NCBI GenBank assembly: GCA_015501075.1
Contig: JADNYJ010000874.1
Location: forward strand, 1 to 10,844
Origin: Gymnopilus junonius
Lineage: Eukaryota > Basidiomycota > Agaricomycetes > Agaricales > Galerinaceae
Direction of reading: 5' to 3'
DNA length: 10,844 nucleotides
The translations under genes were made by a program, and so were the position numbers. This document shows, piece after piece, positions 1 to 7,787 of this stretch (position 1 is its first letter; each line of letters opens with the position of its first letter). The notes below the pieces were generated by a model, which saw nothing but the letters and a program-made list of their open reading frames with translations, did no database searches and was not told where the DNA came from.

Positions 1-239
1 ACAGTTATGTACAATGATTCGCCCTATTGACACAATGTTGAAAGCTCCAAGGCACCGCAAGCACATGGCCAGTACAGGTCTACAAGGATTACATCACCTA
101 TATTATTATTCGTCTTTCGCCTCCAACCACGATCAGGTAACCCGATAACGGAAACATCAGCTGAAGCCCACCACCTGGCAGACTTGCTCCTGCACCTTTC
201 GTAATCCGCCATTGGAAAGGATTGACCACGAACGTAGCA
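1..239. other. left-edge sequence upstream of the PARG-like gene
   Basis: No gene was recognised. Minus-strand frames here are open for 60-80 codons but have no domain or clear codon bias. The region probably contains the promoter of the gene starting at 240; no convincing TATA box was seen. Confidence 0.4.
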
Positions 240-2371
240 ATGTCTTCGTATGTTTTATTTTTTTCTCTTCGAAGCCTGGTGTTAAACACATATCTAATGA
301 CCATCGTAGATCGCCACCTACCGAGCCAACCCATCCTCTCGAACAACAGGTCCCAGGTGGCTGGTCAGAACAACCTGCTGAAACGCAGTCAGAAGCGCAG
401 CTACATCCCGATCCACCGAGTGCCTTTAATCTTCGAGCAGAACTTAAAAGAGGTCGAGGCCGTGACGGGCATCATCGGCATCGCGGACGAGGACGATATC
501 AACCCCGCAATCCTAATTATCGCCTGTCCAGAGATGAGCTTCGTGATCTCGCAGCCAGCACTCTCGAGACAATAGACGCAGGACAGTACATGTCACCACA
601 TACGGAAGACCCGTATGACCTTGTTGCAAAGGTCACCTTTACCAATGACAACACGGCATATTTCGGCCCTGATGATCCTGATATTGAGAATTGGGCCACC
701 GCAGATCTTGGGACGTCATCAAATTCAGAAGAGAAGAATAGCACCAAGGTCGTCATACGGGAATATTCAACACTTGTAGGCACGAGGAGACTACATAGTT
801 TGGTTAATCTTCGTGCAGATTTCGAGAACAAGACGGTTGGTGTGCTGAACTTCGCTTCGGCCAAGAAACCAGGCGGGGGATTCCTAAATGGTTCTCAGGC
901 GCAGGCTAGTCTCTTGCTTATTCTTCTGCTCCCATTGTGCTGACGTGAACTAAATAAATTACAGGAAGAATCTATTGCGCGGTCATCTACACTCTATCCG
1001 TCTCTTATCACCCCGTCGGGACGCAGTTTTATGAATGCTACTCTAACGACCCCAAAATCCTTTTTACACCCATGCCATGATCTATTCACCATCTGTAGTC
1101 ATATTCAAGAACGATAAGGGGCATTGGACAAAACCAATAGAGGTGGATGTCCTAACTTCTGCTGCTGTCAATGCAGGAGAGGTTCGAGAGCAGGTGCACC
1201 AAGCAGAAGAGATGCGTCTTCTACGAGAAAGAGTCAGAGTTGCTGAGGAGGAGCAGAGGCGAAGGGCACGAGAAAGGAGGAGGTTGAGAGAGGAAGAGTT
1301 AAAGAGGGATGAGGAAGATCTCAGAAGATCGGAAATTGCAAATCCACCTGTCAATGAAATGCAGAAGGTCCAGATCAGCTCTTGTCTCAAGATAAATTGG
1401 AAGCCGTCGGAGAAGAGCAAACGGACAGCGCAGGAAACTCGAATGATAACATCGAAGGGAAGATTGTCATAGCAGAAAGTAGGAATCAAGATACCCCCAC
1501 AGAGGCTCCCACTACGCTCGAGGATAAATCTGAAGACAGTAAAGAAGATAATACTGTGACCCTCTCGAGGCCGTAAAGGAGAATGAGACTGAACCTTCAA
1601 CTACCGATCAAGATGCCAGAGCAATTTTTCACCCACTTGAACATGCCCAAGGCACCCAAGAAACTGAACCTCAGTCTGTTCCTTCTGAACCTGAACCATC
1701 CGAACCAGCACCAGACCCGTACTACCTCGCCGAAGTGCAGATCGATGTGCAGATGTACGAACGCATTGGACGAATTCTCTACCTCTTCCACAAACGTGGC
1801 GTCAAACATCTCATCCTCGGCTCGTTCGGCACAGGCGTCTTCCAAAATCGTATAGAGCTTGTGCAGGCATCTTCTACGACCTACTCGCAAAGCCCAACGC
1901 CAAGTTCAAGAATGTGTTTGATACTATCGTTTTTGCCATATTGGGTGGTCCTACTATCAAGGTGTTCAGGGACATATTTGGCGATAGCGTTGTTGATAAG
2001 ATTGACGGTGAGGACGAGGTTGAGGAAGAGGGAAGCGAGGTTGAGGGCATGAAAGATGTGGAAAGTGGGGTTGATGTACAGGTTCAGGGGCAGGGCATCG
2101 GCATGCAGCGCACCAGATGGCTGGCAGGCCGACAGAAGACCCCCAGTCAAAGGATCCCCAGGAATCTACCACAGATATCCAAGACGTCGAAATGTCCGAC
2201 TTGACACGGAAACCGCCAGATGTCACTGAGCCCCATCTTGGCGGCGTTGACTCGCAGACTATCCAGGAACCTCCAGATGGTGAACCACATCCACAGTTGA
2301 CTGTCGATGAACCACAAGTACACCCAGTTTCCAATGATGTACAAGGACACTCGGTTATTGATCAAGTTTGA
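240..2371 (+). CDS. microbial-type poly(ADP-ribose) glycohydrolase-like protein (TIGR02452/DUF2263), frame broken six times
   Basis: Family knowledge: TIGR02452/DUF2263 proteins are macrodomain-fold PARGs that remove ADP-ribose from proteins. Exons read as 240-247, 310-904 and 965-2371, giving about 670 residues once small breaks are allowed for. Seen in order: Arg/Gly-rich N-terminus; SRDELRDLAASTLE helix (about 520-565); PGGGFLNGSQAQEES, the GGG-X7-QEE catalytic signature (about 868-973); FYTHAMIYSP (1062-1091); SAAVNAGEVR (1168-1197); a roughly 180-residue charged insertion; RIGRILYLF and GSFGTGVFQN (about 1760-1850); FKNVFDTIVFAI (about 1905-1940); an acidic Pro-rich tail. The reading frame steps by -1 near 1020, 1055, 1360-1380, 1560, 1865 and 2115-2130, each repairable by adding one base to a short homopolymer. 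Start ATG 240 was chosen because the frame of the domain has no ATG upstream and a good intron (248-309) joins it in frame. Family certain; functionality uncertain. Confidence 0.85.
248..309 (+). other. inferred first intron of the PARG-like gene (62 nt), after an 8-nt coding exon
   Basis: The donor GTATGT follows ATG TCT TC, the branch-like CTAAT is at 294-298 and the acceptor is CGTAG ending at 309. Splicing joins TC to A and puts the downstream frame exactly on the Arg-rich N-terminus and PARG domain, giving a start MSSSPPTEP. Without this intron the domain frame has no start codon. Confidence 0.6.
905..964 (+). other. GC-AG intron splitting the QEE catalytic motif (60 nt)
   Basis: The exon ends ...GCG CAG and the intron begins GCTAGT rather than GT; a CTGAC branch site is at about 937-941 and the acceptor ATTACAG ends at 964. 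Removing exactly 905-964 gives SQAQ|EESIARSSTLYPSL, the conserved family sequence. The nearest GT donor (909) would put the next exon out of frame. GC-AG introns are a known minor class and usually have a strong surrounding donor context, as here (CAG|GCTAGT). Confidence 0.85.
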
Positions 2372-3145
2372 ATGCAAGAATACGCATAGCCCAGGCCTCC
2401 TATTGCTCGCGACTTTCTGTCAAAACCCCCTTCTCGTAATGATCTTCGTTCAAATTTGTTATCCGATGTACAATACCAACTCTCTCCCCTCGACACTTTA
2501 CATAGGCTAATTCACCCATCGGTCTTCCATTCATGAGCTTAACATTGCCAGAAATACTACAAGAAACCCGCAGTTGGTTTTCCTTTCACCTGTAAATGTG
2601 ATTAACTTTTAGGGCAGTTGCTTTGGATATGAGGATTTAGCGGAAGTTCATGAACAAACTCTTGTGCATTCTGAACGGTTCTCGACCCTCCGCGAACGAT
2701 TGCATTTGATTTTGGTCTTTCATATGTCCACCAATCGTTGACCCGGCAGCGTAGTGTGCATTCGATACTTATGCGGTAATGGTGTCACCTCCTTGACGGT
2801 AAAACGTTGGGACCGTCAAATCAGATGTGCGCATAGTTATGAATCGCAAGCGCGAGAGTGTATGACGTTCTTAAACCACTATCATTCACTGATATTCTAA
2901 ATTACAGGGTTGTCAATAGCCAAATCAACCGCCTCGACGATCGGCCAATGTCTCTGGTGGTCTCTTCTATGTACTACAAGGTGATGTAATTCGAAGATAA
3001 GGACCCTTCTGTTCCAGAATTTCGCCTGAGCGGATTTAATGCATACCGTGGTTTACGACTTCTCAAAGTGTATAAATACGACGAGAGGTTTATTAGTCTC
3101 CCAAGCTCCTCCGAATTAACATTCCCAGAAACAACAAGACCCAAG
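2372..3145. promoter_or_regulatory. intergenic region and promoter of the HSP20 gene
   Basis: No coding relic was recognised on either strand. A TATA box, TATAAATA, lies at 3071-3078, 75 nt before the HSP20 start. At 3006-3020 three consecutive five-base units read cTTCt gTTCc aGAAt, a partial heat-shock element in which only the last pair has the canonical alternating orientation. A second TTC-N2-GAA pair sits at 2647-2654. An eight-base perfect inverted repeat, TTGACGGT/ACCGTCAA with an 11-nt loop, occupies 2793-2819. Confidence 0.55.
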
Positions 3146-3745
3146 ATGTCCATCGTTTCCTCTTACGAGCCCTTCTACGACATCGACCGCTTCCTTGAAG
3201 AAGCTCTTTCTCCACTGGAATTCTCCCAGCGTCAACTTGCTATGCAATCCAACATGAACATGGCCAACCGCCAGAGCCAATCGGGTGCTATGCGCATGTT
3301 CAGGCCTCGGTACGTTGTTTGTTAAGCCCTCAGTGTCTGCTCAATAATGATCTGATTCCCGTAGGATGGACCTTCACGAGGACAGCGCAAAGAATCAGGT
3401 GACAGCCATGTTTGAGCTTCCTGGCGCTTCCAAAGAAGACATCAAACTCGAGCTCCAGAATGGCAAGCTCGTAGTCTCTGCTGAAATCAAGACGTCTAAC
3501 GACCGCGATGAGGGAGGCTATGTTGTTTGTGAGCGGCGCTTTGGGAGGTTCTCTCGCACTCTTCAGGTCTCTCCTGGAGTCAAGGTATGCTACATACTTC
3601 TTATGATTGGACCAATCAGGAATAAGTAACATGTTATCAGGACCAGGACATTAAAGCCAGCATGAAGAACGGTGTACTGACTGTTACCTTCCCTAAGTCT
3701 ACACCGGAGGCAGCAGCTAGGAAAATCCCCATCATGGCTAACTAG
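3146..3745 (+). CDS. small heat shock protein, HSP20/alpha-crystallin family
   Basis: ATP-independent holdase chaperone that binds unfolding proteins under stress, usually as a cytosolic oligomer. Three exons: 3146-3309, 3365-3584 and 3641-3745, with introns of 55 and 56 nt (GTACGT...GTAG; GTATGC...TCAG), giving 162 residues, the usual length. The N-terminal arm starts MSIVSSYEPFYDIDRFLEE; the alpha-crystallin domain runs from about residue 56 (MDLHEDSAKNQVTAMFELPG) to about 148, with ELPGASKEDIKLEL, RRFGRFSRTLQVSPGVK and the hallmark DIKASMKNGVLTVTFPK; the tail KIPIMAN carries the I-x-I motif (IPI). No frame breaks. The TATA box and heat-shock-like site upstream fit stress induction. A lone last exon of a paralogue lies at 6122-6226. 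Confidence 0.95.
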
Positions 3746-4190
3746 GTTGCCCGCACCACTTTACGGGGTAGCAGCTACACCTCGATATGAAATACAAATT
3801 AGCTTTACCGATAGATTTGAGGTGTCGTTAGTACAATGTGAAGAGCCGTTGCATTCAGATTTTTTACGTCGAATTCAAGTGATTCAATGCACGTGATAAG
3901 CTCCAGTCATCAGAAAGGAGACATGTCGACCTTCTCTCCTTTACTTATGTAGTTAACAATGTATTTCCAACAGCCTTATGTCCATTGACAGCCAAGTTGT
4001 CCGGTGACCAAGCCGTCTACTAGTCTAGCTACAAAGGAACTTTTTTAACGAACTTCGGCGCGACCAATCTCACATAAGTATCTTCAAATGCTTTGACGTA
4101 ACATGCAACATTGTAAAGGCTCAGTTCAGCCCTATTCCGAAATTCAAGCCTTAAACTTCAATGATATCTATGATCCCTACAGTGTCATTT
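3746..4190. other. intergenic stretch, nothing recognised
   Basis: About 445 nt of HSP20 downstream sequence. A weak seven-base inverted repeat ACACCTC/GAGGTGT flanks 35 nt at 3777-3825. There is no convincing coding frame, RNA gene or repeat. Confidence 0.5.
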
Positions 4191-4486
4191 TCAGTCTAGC
4201 AGATGCCATTCAGGGAGGTCAGTCTCGTTTCCTATACGAGTCATATGGGATTGTGGGATGCGAACCCTATTCACTTTGACCCAGTCGAGGATTGCGTCAA
4301 AGTTTCTGCATTTGTGATATGTGTTGAAATCGGGGAGCGGCACGTCCCATCCAGCTATCCAGTCGTATCTGCATGCATTCATAGTCAACTCTCCAGTCAG
4401 CAAGCCACACAACTGAGCACTCACGATATGACGCCACATCGGCACTGCACATCAGGCACTGCCTGATTATGTCAACACAGTGATCT
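4191..4486 (-). pseudogene. UstYa/DUF3328-family oxidase, two 3' exons only
   Basis: Family knowledge: UstYa-type (DUF3328) proteins are membrane-anchored oxidases that act in fungal peptide secondary metabolism and carry HXXHC motifs. Exon 4425-4486 encodes DHCVDIIRQCLMCSADV, matching the family's second HC motif and the LRQ-x-LMC-x-D signature. Exon 4191-4368 encodes YDWIAGWDVPLPDFNTYHKC, then RNFDAILDWVKVNRV and a C-terminus ending before TGA at 4191. A 56-nt intron (GTGAGT at 4424 down to GCAG at 4369) separates them, but the join is off by one base and would run into a stop. The acceptor TTCAG sits directly before 4486. The transmembrane N-terminus and first HC motif are absent, and the expected upstream position is occupied by the opposite-strand phosphoesterase gene. 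Most likely a truncated relic. Confidence 0.75.
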
Positions 4487-4521
4487 CTGAAGTTATATGA
4501 GCCACAATTGCCATATAAGTA

Positions 4522-5442
4522 ATGGACGCACTTTTGAAGCGACAATGCCCAAGTTTCTGGGAACGATTCAAGTCGTCTCCTCTCCTCTTCCTCGCCCGAC
4601 TATTCTACAATTACAGTCCTCCCTGTCAACCTAACCATCGGCACAAAGTCCGTATCGTTTGCATTTCCGATACGCACAACTCTCACAACTTGCAACCGCC
4701 TCTACCAGACGGCGACGTCCTCGTCCATGCTGGCGACCTCACTAACTCCGGAACAAGGCAGGAACTAGACCATGCCTTGTCCTGGCTTGAATCCCAAACA
4801 CACTCTCACAAGCTGTTCATAGCAGGAAACCACGATACCTGTCTTTCTGATCCAGACATACCCCATTACATTTCCTCGACGTACCCAAGCCTCACTTACC
4901 TCCAGGAGGCTTCCGCAAACATTACGATACGTGGGCGCATTCTACGCGTCTATGGTAGTCCTTACACCCCTAAACACGGGTCCTGGGTATTCCAATACCT
5001 TCGCGTCTCACCGCCGCTCTACTCTCCCTCCGAAATTTCCGAACGCGAAGCGACCAAAATATGGTCTCACATCCCTCCTCTCACCGACATTCTGATAACC
5101 CACGGTCCACCATTGGGACATCTCGATCTCGACAGGACTGGATGTTACGCGCTCCTGACTGCGTTATGGCATGTACGGCCAAAGCTACATGTCTTTGGGC
5201 ACATACACGCTGCGAGGGGTGTGGAGTTTGTCAGATGGGATGGGGCGCAGAAAGCATTTGAAGAAGTGTGCGCCGGCCGAGTTGGATGGAGTGGCTTGAT
5301 TAGACTGGTTTGGTGGACTGTGGTAGCATGGTTCTGGAGAAGGCATGTCGGGGAAGATGCGGCGACCATTATGATCAATGCTGCATCAGTTGGGGGCTTT
5401 AGAGATGACCAGAGGAAGGGGGCTATTGCAATTGAGATATAA
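4522..5442 (+). CDS. calcineurin-like metallophosphoesterase (MPPED-like)
   Basis: Single-exon 306-residue protein with no frame breaks. It shows the complete two-metal phosphoesterase set in order: D50-T-H52 (ISDTHN), G71-D72-L (HAGDL), G102-N103-H104-D105 (AGNHD), T193-H194-G-P-P with H200, and G226-H227-I-H229 (VFGHIH), with NAAS at 286-289. The spacing fits the MPPED1/MPPED2-like branch found widely in fungi, which hydrolyses phosphoesters, cyclic nucleotides among tested substrates; the substrate here cannot be told. Hydrophobic stretches at residues 18-31 (SSPLLFLARLFYNY) and 261-272 (RLVWWTVVAWFW) could give membrane contact; the latter looks like an insertion between metal site and C-terminus. 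It converges on the minus-strand gene ending at 5494, only 51 nt away. Its promoter overlaps the antisense UstYa relic. Confidence 0.93.
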   Translation: MDALLKRQCPSFWERFKSSPLLFLARLFYNYSPPCQPNHRHKVRIVCISDTHNSHNLQPPLPDGDVLVHAGDLTNSGTRQELDHALSWLESQTHSHKLFIAGNHDTCLSDPDIPHYISSTYPSLTYLQEASANITIRGRILRVYGSPYTPKHGSWVFQYLRVSPPLYSPSEISEREATKIWSHIPPLTDILITHGPPLGHLDLDRTGCYALLTALWHVRPKLHVFGHIHAARGVEFVRWDGAQKAFEEVCAGRVGWSGLIRLVWWTVVAWFWRRHVGEDAATIMINAASVGGFRDDQRKGAIAIEI

Positions 5443-5493
5443 AGTTCATTACATATAGCGTTCACTTGGGCCGACAGGTTGCTCACGAGCCAC

Positions 5494-5981
5494 TCATAGC
5501 AATACATATTCATTTGTGTTTACGCATTGTGACTTTACCCAGCGGACAACACCATCCTTCCCCGTTTTCTTCTTGTACTCCTCCCCCAAAGAATTCATCA
5601 ACTTGTCATCGGGTACCGTAAATTTGAACTCCTGAGCCCACGCCTTGAGTTCTGACTTTTCACGGGCTTCCTCCCTGCTTTTGGATGAGACGGGTCAAGT
5701 AGCCAACAGCATCGCTCATGTCATATGGTCGGGCGCCTGGCTTTGAGAGACGGTCCAGTTTCGTGCACAGGGCATACACAGTAGGCCAGGGACTGTCCAA
5801 TTGGCTCAAAATGAGCAGTTTTATATTACAAAGTGCTCATTGTGCAATGTGGGCCGTTTGGACAGTTTGTTTTCCCCCCGTGATAGCGCCATGGTGCTGC
5901 ATAGACTGTTAAGCCGGATGCAGTGAAGACAATTTCGTTCTGTTGGGCCGCTTCGTCGTACAGTCGCTGTATAGTGCCTTC
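5494..5981 (-). CDS. partial uncharacterised protein, possibly nucleotidyltransferase-like
   Basis: I do not recognise this gene with certainty. On the minus strand an exon from 5981 to 5830 follows an ATTTAG acceptor and reads GTIQRLYDEAAQQNEIVFTA, then SGLTVYAAPWRYH. A 37-nt intron (GTAATA at 5829 to GACAG at 5793) joins it in frame to WPTVYALCTKLDRLSKPGAR and PYDMSDAVGYLTRLIQ. Near 5680 the frame shifts at an AAAA run (one base short), then continues SREEAREKSELKAWAQEF and KKKTGKDGVVRWVKS to a stop at 5494. The order 'small-molecule-pocket hydrophobic strand, then K-x-x-RL near a DxxDAVxYL helix' resembles the C-terminal half of AbiEii-type nucleotidyltransferase folds, but this is a guess. 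The 5' exons and start were not found; it may be truncated. Confidence 0.55.
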
Positions 5982-6121
5982 CTAAATAACATGAGTTCAT
6001 AAACGTTGCAATCGCCACAATATCAGTTGCACGCCCACCTGGATAAATAAGGCCGTGTGGTTATTCGGTAGTTTAATTTATTTCAGAAGAGCACAACATT
6101 AAATGCGTATATCGGATCCAG

Positions 6122-6226
6122 GAAGACGACATCAAAGCCTCTATGGAGAATGGAGTTTTCATTGTTACGTTCCCTGGGTCACCGCCCGAATTGCCTACCA
6201 CTACAAAGAGAGTTGCCATTTCTTAA
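6122..6226 (+). pseudogene. orphan last exon of a second HSP20 gene
   Basis: After an intact acceptor (ATCCAG ending at 6121) the sequence reads EDDIKASMENGVFIVTFPGS, continues to KRVAIS and stops at TAA 6224-6226. This aligns with the last exon of the intact HSP20 at 3641-3745: both are exactly 105 nt, both start in phase 0, and both hold DIKASM-x-NGV-x-x-VTFP. The usual positions of the first two exons are occupied by non-HSP20 sequence (the minus-strand gene at 5494-5981), so this is a remnant of a duplicated copy. The IKASMENG form and AIS ending differ from the intact gene, so the copy is diverged rather than fresh. Confidence 0.85.
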
Positions 6227-6672
6227 TTATACTCATACTCACATGTACATACGTACAAATCCTTGGGAATACTGAGCATTAGCAACTTGGGAAAACTGGT
6301 GGTACATAAAGAAAGGCACATTAATTTTTGAAATGTTCGGGTAACTCTACAGCAAGTGGGATATATGGATATGAATACAAAGGGTACATAGTTCCAAAGG
6401 TATACGTAAAAGGAGACGGGGGTAAGGACGTGAAGATGTATACGTGGGAGAGCGTGGAATGGTCATGGGAATCGGAGAAGGGTCGTACGAGTCGTAAAAA
6501 GTTAAAGGCGTGGAGGAAAAGCGTAATTAAAAAGAAGTATAATTCCGCAAGAAATGGCGAGTCAAAATCAACGAACAGTGGAAGAAGAACGGTGAAGTGA
6601 GAACGAAATGAGTTCCGCGGATGTCTGGAGAAGGAGTGGTGAAAGATGGTGGGTAAATTTTAAACAGCTCTT
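6227..6672. other. purine-rich spacer, no gene recognised
   Basis: From about 6380 to 6660 the plus strand is strongly A/G-rich (for example around 6475-6600). This creates a long open frame without a convincing protein: it is Lys/Arg/Ser/Gly biased, lacks an ATG start and has no family features. It lies just beyond the stop of the minus-strand PalI gene (6673), so part of it is probably that gene's 3' untranslated region. Confidence 0.45.
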
Positions 6673-7440
6673 TTAATAAGCAGTATCTCTTCGGCGTCTG
6701 TAACGTCCAAAGATACCGCAAGCTGAGGTGCAGAAACCTAGCAAAAGGGCCAGGAGAGCACCTAAAGTAAGCCAGTTACCGTTCCCATACTGAGCAGGAG
6801 TACCATCGTCGCGATAGCGTCCGCGAGCAATTCCAAAGAGGATTATGTCGATGATCCAAACTATTAATGTGGCAAGCAGGGCGAGGGCGGAAAGAAGGGT
6901 CATGAAGACAGTCCCTGCTCGGTGATAGCCTGCTCCACAGATTCCGAAAAGGAACGCAAGGCCTGAGATTCCTGCAGCTATTTACGAGCAGAAGGGAAGG
7001 ATGTGAGAATGGGTTCAATACGCAGCAAAGAACGGTATTAAGTGCTCTCAATCCTTACCGATTGGATGCAAGATGAGAGCCTTGGAGAGATTGTGCAGAA
7101 TTGTGGAATTGAGGTGAGGATTACTGTTCCAGATAACAAAACAAGATAGAACATTAGGTCCAGGACGACTTGTGAAGTGCGGACATACGTGAATTGGTAT
7201 CCAATATGTGTTTGACTCCCAGTAAATCCAAAGACGCCATATCTGAGTTGCCCAGACCCAGATGGTCCGACATTTAAGAGGGATACTTCTGACCATGTCG
7301 GTACAGATACTGACACCTGTAAGAATGCACATTCAGCATAACGAGCATGCAGAAAGTGGGAACGAAGATCGTACAAATATCAGCAACACCATAGCGGCGA
7401 AGCAAAAGATCAAGCCTGGTATAGCCGGAGATGCTGCCAT
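6673..7440 (-). CDS. SUR7/PalI (Rim9-like) family membrane protein
   Basis: Family knowledge: SUR7/PalI proteins are four-pass plasma-membrane proteins; PalI/Rim9 helps ambient-pH signalling through PalH, others organise eisosomes. Four exons on the minus strand: 7440-7375, 7316-7189, 7123-7059 and 6977-6673, with introns of 58, 65 and 81 nt that have normal GT-AG ends and keep frame, giving 187 residues. Membrane segments: residues 8-22 (PGLIFCFAAMVLLIF), about 88-105 (AGISGLAFLFGICGAGYH), 111-135 (TLLSALALLATLIVWIIDII) and 154-177 (NWLTLGALLALLLGFCTSAC). The first extracellular loop carries LRYGVFGFTGSQTHIGY, typical of the family, and a sequon NST in exon 3. The tail is basic, RYRRRRDTAY. 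Start chosen as the first ATG giving the first segment. No frame breaks. Whether it serves pH sensing or another SUR7 role cannot be decided. Confidence 0.92.
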
Positions 7441-7787
7441 AATTCCTAGGATCGGGAGGTGGGGCGTTTACAAGGTGTGGAGGAAAGAAAAATGGAGAGA
7501 ATTGAAAAACAAGCGCCTTAATAAGGCGTTGAGTTGAAAGGCCTAGCGTCATAGGCTAAGCCCCGCTGGTCCCGCCGTAAAACCGTGGGAATGTAACGTA
7601 TGACGTATAACCACTGGAGCCATCATCTTCTTGCACCATGACACAGCCAACTCTCGACCATTCAGTCTCCTAAGGCTCCGAGATAACAGGCACATGAAGC
7701 ATCTGTGGACCAGTCGGGAATTTGATACTCGATTTTCATTTTATTCTAGATTTACATTGGATTTACATGGCACAATTTCCCATTTGC
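7441..7787 (-). promoter_or_regulatory. spacer holding the PalI-family promoter
   Basis: This is 347 nt between the PalI start (7440) and the decarboxylase stop (7788). It contains CGCCTTA-A-TAAGGCG, a 7+1+7 perfect palindrome at 7514-7528 about 75-90 nt upstream of the PalI start, and GCCTA-N6-TAGGC at 7541-7556. No coding relic was recognised. Confidence 0.4.

Noticed and set aside
98..346. minus-strand frame with a hydrophobic, Gly-rich stretch
   Set aside because: No family features or splice context; it overlaps the inferred first exon and intron of the PARG gene.
222..575. 117-codon open frame on the plus strand overlapping the PARG N-terminus, with GC-rich third positions
   Set aside because: Its third positions are the first positions of the PARG frame, which explains the bias. 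The PARG frame carries the family motif SRDELRDLAASTLE and continues into the domain.
1082..1600. 172-codon minus-strand open frame
   Set aside because: Ser/Leu/Arg-rich shadow of the Glu/Arg-rich insertion of the PARG gene.
965..2371. programmed -1 frameshifting in the PARG gene
   Set aside because: Six shifts with no slippery heptamer of X-XXY-YYZ type and no plausible stimulatory structure. Recoding six times in one message has no precedent I know for cellular genes.
3777..3825. ACACCTC/GAGGTGT inverted repeat as an HSP20 terminator
   Set aside because: Seven-base arms across 35 nt are weak, and fungal mRNA 3' ends do not use hairpin terminators.
5145..5513. 122-codon minus-strand open frame
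   Set aside because: Shadow of the intact phosphoesterase gene; no motif of its own.
6328..6600. 90-codon plus-strand open frame in purine-rich DNA
   Set aside because: Begins with TTG, composition follows the A/G bias, and no domain is visible.
7262..7537. 91-codon plus-strand open frame
   Set aside because: Antisense of the PalI exons and promoter; no protein features.
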